Positions 1 through 9,300 of a DNA stretch of 11,894 nt are shown here, in pieces. The position numbers and the translations under genes were made by a program. Origin of the DNA: Planctomycetaceae bacterium. Lineage in GTDB: Bacteria; Planctomycetota; Planctomycetia; Pirellulales; Pirellulaceae. The DNA lies in the NCBI GenBank assembly GCA_022614795.1, contig JAKEHX010000399.1, positions 1 through 11,894 of the forward strand. Direction: 5' to 3'. Numbering within the stretch: the stretch's first letter is position 1; each line of letters begins with the position of its first letter. The notes beneath the pieces are model-generated. The model was not told where the DNA came from. It was given only the letters and a program-made list of their open reading frames with translations, and made no database searches.

Positions 1-35
1 GCAGGACCGGCCGACTGTCTCGCTAGGGGCTCCTA

Positions 36-53
36 CTGGGGAAACTTCCCCAG
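36..53. repeat. Perfect inverted repeat, 8-base arms
   Basis: Arm CTGGGGAA (36-43) is matched exactly by TTCCCCAG (46-53) around a 2-base centre. As RNA it would fold as a 7-bp stem with a 4-base loop. As DNA it is a near-palindrome of the kind bound by dimeric regulators. No T-run follows, so it is not a typical intrinsic terminator. It sits one base from the next hairpin. Confidence 0.55.
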
Positions 54-54
54 G

Positions 55-87
55 CGTGAACCGCTGACACTTGGCAGTTGGTTCACG
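55..87. repeat. Perfect inverted repeat, 8-base arms, stem-loop
   Basis: CGTGAACC (55-62) pairs exactly with GGTTCACG (80-87). Inside the 17-base loop, CTG (64-66) can pair with CAG (75-77), lengthening the stem with a small internal bulge. It starts one base after the preceding palindrome, giving two tandem hairpins. No T-run follows. A role as leader RNA structure or regulator site is inference. Confidence 0.5.
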
Positions 88-176
88 GGATGGTTTTGTC
101 TCGGGTTGTCACGGCACCAGGGTTCGGCCAGCAGAAGGAGACATCTCATGATCCAGCTCAACTGTCCTCTGCTTTA

Positions 177-192
177 GACCGCGCTCGCGGTC
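177..192. repeat. Perfect 7-base inverted repeat
   Basis: GACCGCG (177-183) pairs with CGCGGTC (186-192), which as RNA is a 6-bp GC-rich stem with a 4-base GCTC loop. It begins on the last base of the TAG that ends the possible 9-codon reading frame 148-177. That placement resembles a leader-peptide/attenuator layout, but no competing stem or T-run is evident. Confidence 0.4.
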
Positions 193-270
193 GTCCACTT
201 GCCTGAATGCTGACCTTTGGTCACTCGGGCGATTCGTGTTCTCAGCCTCGTGATTTATCGGCCTCACGGC

Positions 271-290
271 CGCGCAGCTCAGGCTGCGCG
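271..290. repeat. 8-bp GC-rich hairpin just before the start of the giant gene
   Basis: CGCGCAGC (271-278) pairs perfectly with GCTGCGCG (283-290) around a TCAG loop. With C270 bulged, CGG (267-269) can also pair with CCG (291-293). Only three T's follow (300-302), so it is a poor terminator. It ends 17 bases before the probable ribosome binding site and would lie in the 5' untranslated RNA, where it could influence translation initiation. Confidence 0.5.
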
Positions 291-307
291 CCGGCACCGT
301 TTATCTC

Positions 308-312
308 AGGAA
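308..312 (+). promoter_or_regulatory. Probable ribosome binding site AGGAA for ATG 321
   Basis: AGGAA lies 8 bases upstream of ATG 321. It is a partial Shine-Dalgarno match at normal spacing. The only other in-frame ATG (207) has no purine-rich element before it, so this site supports 321 as the start. Confidence 0.5.
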
Positions 313-320
313 TTCAACCC

Positions 321-3300
321 ATGCGGCTACCTCTCTCGGCGTGGAAAAACACGCTTCGCAAACTCGGCTACCGGCTCGTCAAGCACAAAACGCCGCGGCC
401 GTACGCCAAGACTCGCAATTCACAGCTCGAGATTCTCGAACGCCGCGAGGTGATGACGGCCGAGCTGGAAGTGACCGATGAAACGATGTCGGAATTGTAC
501 GACGGCGCCTCGTTCCAATTCGAGACGACCGAAGCCGGGAGTCCGCTGACGCAGACGCTGACGATTGAAAACTGGGGCACGACCCCGCTGACGATTGATC
601 TGGAATCGTTCCAGGTGCCCAATGGTTTTTCGGTGACACAGCTTCCCGCGGCGAGTGTCGCGGCCGACGGTGGCCAGACGACGTTCACCGTGCGGCTTGA
701 TGCTACGACAGCTGGCAACTACGCAGGTCCGTTTTCCTTTGAAACCAATGATGCCGACGAAAGTCCGTTCAATCTTCAGCTTAGCGGGACCGTCGAGATC
801 GCCGCCGATCCAGAAATTGAGGTCTGGAGCGGGCTGACGACGGAGGTGGCCGACGGCTCCGGAACGGTCAGCTTCGGCAGCGCGCCCCTGGGTGCGCCGG
901 CTCGCAAGACCTTCACCATCAAGAACACCGGCCTGGACGAGCTCACTCTCGATTTCGACATGGTCAGCCCGCCCCTGGGCTACAACCTCACCGAGCTGCC
1001 GGCAAGTGTCGTTCCGCCAGGCGCACAAACGACCTTTTCGATTCAGCTCGACGGCGACGGAATGGGAGGCGTGTTTAGTGGTGAGTTGTCGTTTTCCACG
1101 AACGATCCCAATGAGGCCACATTTGATTTCAACCTCACGGGTCGGATCATCGCGCCGCAGGAAGAAGAACAGGGACTCGCCACCGTCGCCCTGGGTCGGT
1201 TGGCCAACGAGGAGCAACAGATTGTCATACCAGCGGCCGCGGGTGGAACTTGGCGCCTTGGCCTGGGATCCGCATACACGATCGGATTGGCACCCGATGC
1301 CCAGCGCTGGGACGTTCAAGCGGCCCTGGAGAATCTCTCCGCAGTGGGCATTGGCAAAGTCACGGTTGCTGGCGCGGGGACGAAGGAGTCGCCGTTTTCG
1401 GTGCAGTTTGGCGGCGCACTATCAGGCGTCAATCTGGCGATGCTATCCGTCGATCTGGCCTCGCTGACGAACATCGCGCCTCCCACGGCCGTTGTCACGA
1501 CGATCACCCAAGGCGTGGATGGGGCCAATGAACGGATGGAAGTTGTCATCGAATCGGCCGATTCGACGACGGCGCTCGACGACTCTAGCGGCAGCTTGCG
1601 CTTCTTCTGGGGATCGTGGAGTCCCCCACCCGGCTCCACCGAAGCCGATCCGCGGCGCAGCCCGCTCGTCGCTTGGAATGCCTCGACGGGCGCTATTCGT
1701 ACCGCCATTGAAGCGATTCCCAACCTGGCAGCCGCTGGGGGCGAGGTGATTGTCACCGAAGTCGAATCCACCGCCAGCCTCCACCGCCTGCTCGTCGAAT
1801 TCCGCGGCAATCTCGCCAGCACGAACGTCAGCAACTTACTCGCCGTCAGCGACACTACCGACCCGGTCGAGGATGACCAGGGCAATTCCGCACGCGTGGC
1901 CGCCCACACCATGCAAGAGGGCGAGCAGGGCACCGCGAGCGAGGTGCAAAGCATCGCGCTGTTGCACGCTCAGGGAGGCCAATTCCGCTTGCGAATGGAT
2001 GGTGTTGACAGCGACTGGATTGCCTCCAGCGCCGACAGCTCAGTTGTCGAGCAGGCACTCGCCGCCCTGGCGACAGTGGGAATCGGAAATTGCCGCGTTA
2101 CCGGCAACGCGGGCGGGCCGTGGCGTCTGGAGTTTCAGGGAAGGCTCGCAGGCCGCTCGCTGCCGCCCGTGGAAGTCGATGTCAGCCAGCTCACCGGCGG
2201 CGCGGCCAGCGTCACCACTGTCACTGACGGCGGGTCGGCCATCGATGCGTCGCGAAGCGCCATCGAAGGGGGACGCAGCGGGTACGCGCGCGTTTATCGC
2301 TCCGGATCGACGACCGAAGAGCTGATTGTCGGCTACACGGTCGCTGCGCAATCGACCGCAATATCCGGCGCCGATTTCCAGCCTCTCTCCGGCTCCGTAA
2401 TCATCCCGGCCGGAGCGACCAGCGCCGATATCATCATCCGGGCGATCGACGACGCAGACGTCGAGCCCCTGGAGCACGTCCAGATCACGCTCAGCCCGCC
2501 CGAGCCAATCCCTGAATCCGAACCCAACTACGCGCTGGGATCGTCCATCAGCACCAGCGTTGCCATCGAGAGCAACGACTTTTCCGGCCCGCGACCCACG
2601 ATTTCGATTGCCGCCCACCAGAGCGCGAGCGAGGGCGGCTCGCAGGGAATTGCTCGGGTTAGCCTCTCGGAAGCGCCGGCCACGGCCCTCGTCGTCACGT
2701 ACCAGGTTGCCGCGTCCAGCACCGCCGCCGCCAACGACTACCTGCCGCTCAGTGGCACGGTGACGATCGCGGCGAATCAAACGACCGCCGACATTCTCAT
2801 TACGGCCATCGACGATTTGCGCAGCGAAGGGACCGAACAGCTTCATATTACCCTGACGGGCGCGGACCAGCTGATCTATGTCCTGTCAGCGACTCCGACG
2901 GCCCAGATTGACATTCTGGACAACGAACCGGCCATCGATCCCAACCACCCCATAGTCACGATTGCGTCCCAAATCGGCACGACCGAAGGGGGCACGGCTG
3001 GCCGCTTCCGACTTTCACGCACCGGCAACATCACTCAGCCGCTGACGATCGACTACGCGATTAACTGGATCGCCGGCCACGCGGTGATCGGCGCTGATTT
3101 TGATTACACACCCGGCACGTCGCCCGCTAGTCCGGCTGCTGGAAGTGTGACGTTCCCTGCCGACCTAGCGACCGTGGACATCACGATCACGGCCATCGAC
3201 GACACGGAAGTCGAGAACAACGAGGCCGTTTACCTGTGGCTTCTGGAGAGTACCGCTGACGCCTACTCACTGGGCAGCCGCAAGACGGCCAGCGTTCTGA

Positions 3301-6300
3301 TTGCAGACAACGACGGCATTGCGCCTGTGCCCCAGGTGACTGCGTTCGCATTGCAGACCGACACGGGGGCGTCGGCGACTGATCGCATCACGTTCGACCC
3401 GACGGTCGTGGGGACAGTCGCTGGGACCTTCACGAGTGACGTGACGAAGGTGCAGGTCGACCATGATGGCGATTTCACTTTTGAGGGCGAGGTCGTGGTA
3501 ACTTCGGCCAGCCCGACGTTCACCTATGATCCGCGCACCAGTGACACAGAGTTCGACGACGAATTCGGCGACAAAACGCTGAACTATCGCGTCGTAACCT
3601 ACGATACCGGCGGCCTGCTGACGCGCGCGGGCGCATGGAAGTCGTTCTCGCTGGAGTTGGTCGAGAATCCGGCGACGGGCGCTCCCCGTCTGGTCGATGT
3701 CCGGCTCGAACGCGACACCGGTGTTGATCCCGACGACCTGATCACATCCGATCCGACTCTGGTCGGCCTGGCTCACGGCGACTTCCAGGGCGGATCGGTG
3801 CGAATCGAGTTCGATCACTTTGCCAATGGCTCCATCAACGGTTCGCTGAATGTTTCGACGAGTGGAGGCAAATTCCGTTACGATCCAAAAGAAACCGACG
3901 CCGCGCTCATCAGCTTCGAGGGGCCGTTTGCGATTCGTTATCGCCTCGTCTTCATCGACGCCCAGCAAGTGGAAACGGCCGGCAACTGGATGGAACTGCA
4001 CCTGACGCTGGAATCGCCGCCAGATTCCAATCTGACTGTCAGCGGTCTGGCCGTGGACATGCAGGCCGACGCCGAACTCTCGGCCGGTGAACCGATGCTG
4101 GTGGGATACGTTTCCGATCCAAGCGCTGGCTCATCGAACGCGAGTGGTACTGAGGGCCCGTCTTTGGACACGGGCAATCAAGGCGCGTTGTCCAGATCAG
4201 CCTATGCCCAAGTCGAGATCGACCTGGATAACGATGGAGAAGTGGACGCCCAGGTAGCGGCCGGTGAGGACGGGCGGTTTGCCTATTCGCTGCTCGGCCT
4301 CGGCTATGGCACGTTCACCGTTCGCGTTCGGGCGGTCGAGTGGAGCACGGAACATGCGACGACGCTGCGCGGGCCGTGGGCAACGCGGGAATTCACCTTG
4401 AGCCCGCATCCGGCCCCCGCGATCGCTTCGCTGGAATTGTTCGAAGAAGGTTCGGGAAGCTCGGAAACTGCCGTTGCCATGATCGTCGGGCAAGTCGAGA
4501 TCACTGATGAGGACCCGGCCGGCCTGATCGTCGAGTTCGATCACGATAACAATGATACCGTGGACGGCCGAGTTCTTGCGGCTGCCGACGGCAGCTTCCG
4601 GTATTCCCCTCGGAATCTGACGGCCGGGAGCGTTGCGCTGCGCGCCCGGACCACGCGATGGGATTCCGTGCTGGATGGGGCTGTCGCTGGCCAGTGGTTC
4701 GACCTGTCGTTCACCCTGACCGAAACCGCGGCGCCAGCCGTCGAGTCCCTGGTCCTCTATCTTGACACCGGCGACGAGAACGACGGCGAAACATATGTCA
4801 GCACCCTCGTCGGGCAGTTGGCCGGTTCAGGGGATCGCGCGGGGATCCGGATCGAATTTGACCACGGCGGCAACGGGTCGATCGAAGGAACGGTCTTCAG
4901 CCAGGAGGATGGATCGTTCTTATACGAGCCATGGGGCCTGAGCCCTGCTGCGTACACGATCAAGGCCCACTCGGTGATCTGGGACGAAAACCTGGAGGAG
5001 TTTGTCTCTAGCGGCTGGACCACCGTGGAATTCGTGTTGGTGGCCGCGCCCAACTCGCCCGTCACCGTGGCAGAACTCGTACTCCGCACGCGTACCGGCG
5101 GCACCGAAGCAAGTCCGATTACGACCGACCCAACTCTCATCGGCCATCTCGCGAACGATGGTCCCGCGGCTTACCTAGCGGTGGAGTTTGACCACGACGG
5201 CGACGGCGACGTGGATGGGACCACGACGACCAGCGCTGCCGGTGAGTTCCTCTATCTTCCCAGCGGTCTGGCGACGGGAAACCGGACCATTTCCGCCCGC
5301 GCCATTGAGTGGAACGATGCGGCGCAAAACTGGCTGACGGGTCCGTGGAAGCCGCTCGCTTTTGAGCTGATCGCCCAGACCAACGTCGCTCCGGTCGTTC
5401 AAGAGCTGGTGCTGCTCAGCGATTCCGGCCCCTCCGCGACCGACGGTCAAACAGCCAACGCCACGCTCGTGGGGCGAGTTTCCGACGACCGATCGGCCGC
5501 CCACCTGACGATTGAGTTCGACCATGATAACGACGGCGACATCGATGGCGTCGCGGTCAGCGATGCGGACGGCTACTTCCGCTACGGCCCGGAGGCGCTG
5601 AGTTTGGGCCCCGTGCCCATGCGGGCCCGCGCCGTGGAGTGGAACGCGCTGACCGATGCTAATCAGCGCGGGGGATGGACGACGCTCAACTTTGTCTATC
5701 AGGTGCAGACCGACGCGCCGGCCGTCTTGTTCGAACTTCAGTTAGGGGACCCGCTGCCTGACGCCGATCCGACACGCCACTCGCTGCGCGGCCGCGTGAC
5801 GAATGAAGGCGCCCTGGCGGGGGTGGCGGTCGAATTCGACTTCAACAGCGACGGGACGGTGGACCAGTCCGCCACCACCGACGACGGCGGACGCTTCTCG
5901 CTTCAGCCACAAGGCCTGGCGACGGGCAACATCTCCTTCCAGGTCCGGACGCGAGAGACCGATCCAGTTACCCACGAGATGCAAGTTTCTTCGTGGTCAC
6001 CTCGCACCTTCAACTATGCGGCGATCGTGCAGGAATCGGCGCAAGTCACCGACCTCGTGCTCGCCAACGATACCGGGCCCGACGACGAGGACGGCCAGAC
6101 CACGGATCCGAGCGTGCAAGGCGTGCTGAACCATCTCGGCAGTGGATCGTTCGTCATCGTCCAGTTCGACCACGATGGCAACGAAATCCCCGAGGGCCAG
6201 GTGGTCGTCGGCAACGATCTAGCTTTCAGTTACAAACCCACGGGGCTCGCCAAGGGCGATCGTACGATCCGCGCCCGCACCAAAGACTACGACCACAACG

Positions 6301-9300
6301 GCACGGTAATCCTCGGCCAATGGCGCGTGCTCGAGTTCCACCTCGAAGAAATTGTCGATCAGCCGCTCGTGGTGGCCCAGTTCGTGTTGGCGACGGACAC
6401 GGGAGCGTCCAGCACCGATCACAGCACGAGTGAAGTGTCGCTCTCGGGATCGGTCACTGGGGCCATCCAGAGCGAATCGACCGCCCTGGAGATCGACGCG
6501 GACGGCGACGGGGAATCGGATTCGACCGAATGGATCGATTCCGAAGGCTCGTTTTCGTTCAGCCTGAGCGAGCTGCCGACGGGCCTCAACACGATCTATA
6601 TCCGCGCCGCCGGCTCGGCCGACGGCGAAACCCGCTACAGCGAATGGACCGCGCTCAGCTTCGTCTACTCTACACAGCCGGATGGTGCGGCTGCCCAGGA
6701 TCTGGTGCCGGTTGCGGCGGCGCTAAACGCCAGCGCCGCGGCCTCGCAATCGGGCTATCGCGCCGCGGTTCAGGCCGCCCAGAACACGCACGAACAATCG
6801 AATCGGCAGGCCAGCGAGGACTATGACGCCGATGTTGCCAGCGCCATCGCAACGCGCAATTCGGAGGTCAACGAGGCGACCGAGGGCTATGAAGACGCGA
6901 TCGCCGCCGCTGACGCGTTGTATGTAGCCGCGCTCGACGCTGCCGCCTTGGCCTTGGCATCCGATTTGGCGCAGTTCTCGGGCGATACGACGAGCTTTGA
7001 ATTCCAACCGTTCGCCTGGCCGGACGCGCCGGCCGACAATCGCCTGCAATTGCCCGACGACGCGAGCCAGCCTCGCCCGCCGGCCCAGGCCCCGCAATAC
7101 ACCGGACCACAATTCAACTGGCAAGCCTTTCCCGGCTATCAACAGGCCAAGGCCCTCTTCGAGCAGGCGTACGCGCAGTTTACCCACGGGGCCAATTCCG
7201 CTTTTGACACAGAGAAACGCGAGGCCCAGCGCGAGTACGACGACAAGGTCCTGGTTGCGGCCCAGCAGTATCGCCAAGACATTGCCGCAGCCGAGGAGGA
7301 ATACCGGCTGGCTTTACAAAACAACAGCGGATCGCCTGTTGACCTGAACGCCGAGAACCAAAGTCATCGCGAGCGGATTCAGGAGGCTTGGGATAATTAC
7401 AAGGAGAAGGTCGATGAGCTACGCCAAACCTATCGCGATGCGCGCAAGGGCGCGCAGGAAACGATCAACGGCAAGGTTCAGTCTGCCAATCAAACGTACC
7501 AGAACACCGTCAACCAGGCTTATCAGAGCTACATGGCGGTCGTCCACGCTCCCAATGTGCCCCCCTCGTCAATTCGTTCGGCGTATCTCACCTATCGAAG
7601 AGCTGTGTTTAACGCCTCGATCACGCGCGATCGCGCGGTCGCCGGAGCCCGCCGCGAGTTTGACACGACGGTGAACGACGCCACGAAGGCCCAGCAAAAA
7701 GGGCTGGCTTCGGAGTGGGATACCTATCAGCGCGCCGTCAGCGGCTCGACGAAAACGCTCGACGACAAAGTCGCCGAGCATAACCACTGGCGCGAAACGC
7801 GAAAGATCGCCGCCAGGCAAACGCTCGAAGGCAAAAAGATCGATGCCGAGCTGAAGCGCCTCAAGGCCGTGGCCGACGCCGAGTTAGTCCGGGCCAACCG
7901 GGTGGCCGTCGCCCAAAAGAATCTTACCATCGCGCTCGCCGACGCCACCGTTTCTCGATGGCAGACCGAAGCGACGGCGCGCCATGGGGCCTTTGCCGCC
8001 TGGCACCAGGCCGCTGGGTCGCCCTGGTCCGCCTATCAATTGGCGCTCGCCTTTAACGAAATGGCCTACGTCAACTTGCGCGCCGCAGCTTATAGGGTGC
8101 AATCGACGGCCGTCGCCAATGCCACGCTCGGCGAGACCCAGGCTGTCAACCTGGCGACCAAAAACCGTTCGCACGCTAGGGCCGACGCCGATGCCGTGCG
8201 GGCGCACGAAAAGCTGAGCGCTCGCGTTGGATTTTGGACGGGCATCGCCGGCGCCCACAAAACACGGGCAAATTCCGAGGCCGGGGCCCGCAAGGACTAC
8301 CGCGACAATCTGGCCGGCGAGTACAAGGTCCACGCTCACGTTACCGCCGATATCGCGGCAACCTACGCGGACGAGCGTTCGGTGGCTTACTTTGACTACG
8401 ACATTAAACAGCTCGATGCGCGGCAATTCATCGTCAGCGACGATGAGGACGACCCGGCATATTGGGGCTATGAATTCATCTCGGAGTCCGCCTCGGTCAA
8501 TAATTCGGCCGATCTGCAGTGGGCGATGGAAAACGCCGAGTGGAAATACCGCGTCGACACGCTGGAAGAGAATGCCGAGCACGACAAGCAATTGCTGGAC
8601 TTTGCCGAAGAGTTCCGCGACGACATGCGCAGCGCTCGCTTGGTCGAGGCCGGCACGATCGGCGAATTGCACATCGGCTTCCAGAAAAACGCCGCTCGCG
8701 CGGACAAGAAGCACGCCGTGCAAACGGTCAAAGACCAGGGCATCGAGCGCGGCTCCGTGGCCCTGGCTCACGTCACATTTGTGACCATCCAGGCCTTCGC
8801 CGATGAAGCCTTTGCCGAAGAGCAGGCCCGCATTCTGAAGATCCAGCGAACCGACGATGCCACCGCGGAACGCACTTTCCACAATCTGGCCGCCGGTGCC
8901 TTTGTCATCCTGATCAGCCAGTGGAACAACGTCGTCGCCACGCGCTGGTCCCAGTACCAGCTCAACCTGGCGCTGGCCGAGCAGATTCGGGCCAATGCCG
9001 CGGGCCTGGCGAAATTCAATTACGTCGATGCCGTGACGGGGCAAGACAAGGCCCAGACGATCGCCGTCGCCGCCGCCGAGCGGGGCCTGGCCATCACCCA
9101 GGCCGAGGCTTCCAAGGAGCGTACCGACGATCTGGTGCTGGCCGAAGACCATTTTGCCGTCCAGGTCGGCGCAGCCAGGCTGGCCTATGCCGAGGCACTG
9201 GCTACGATCCGCGGCAACGCCGCCGCGGATAGGACCGAGGACTACGGCAATCTGGAAGCCGCCCGCTCCGATTTTGAAACGCAGGAAGCCAAGGAATCGA

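Larger units (their letters stand above)
1..320. other. Non-coding upstream region / candidate structured 5' leader
   Basis: No convincing gene lies here. The frame starting at base 1 is open to a TAG at 175-177 (58 codons), but its conceptual product is rich in Arg, Trp and Cys, resembles nothing I recognise, and shows none of the third-position bias of the downstream gene. The stretch instead contains four perfect inverted repeats (36-53, 55-87, 177-192, 271-290), each listed separately. A Shine-Dalgarno-like AAGGAG at 135-140 precedes ATG 148 by 7 bases, which would give only a 9-codon peptide ending at TAG 175-177. I see no convincing promoter: TTGGCA at 71-76 resembles a -35 box but has no matching -10 about 17 bases on. 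The region is read as intergenic DNA plus the 5' leader of the giant gene; the transcription start is unknown. Confidence 0.6.

Noticed and set aside
71..99. Sigma-70-like promoter starting with TTGGCA
   Set aside because: No -10-like hexamer occurs at suitable spacing (94-99 reads TTTTGT), and the -35-like hexamer sits inside a hairpin loop.
1..177. Open frame from the window edge ending at TAG 175 as the tail of an upstream gene
   Set aside because: 58 codons with no similarity I recognise, Arg/Trp/Cys-rich composition, and two perfect hairpins inside it; short open stretches are common at this GC content.
207..320. Upstream in-frame ATG at 207 as the start of the giant gene
   Set aside because: It follows a TGA at 204-206 with no Shine-Dalgarno, would add 38 residues of atypical composition including two Cys, and would run through the hairpin 271-290. 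ATG 321 has AGGAA at proper distance.
420..1319. Antisense open frames in the N-terminal half (420-1319, 2040-2846, 3267-4001)
   Set aside because: They overlap sense-strand domains with clear family signatures, lack recognisable products and have no ribosome sites of note.
3318..6680. Dockerin or EF-hand repeats
   Set aside because: The DxDxDG loops fit, but dockerins are about 60-70 residues with paired loop-helix units. Here there is one loop per ~107-residue unit with strand-like flanks.
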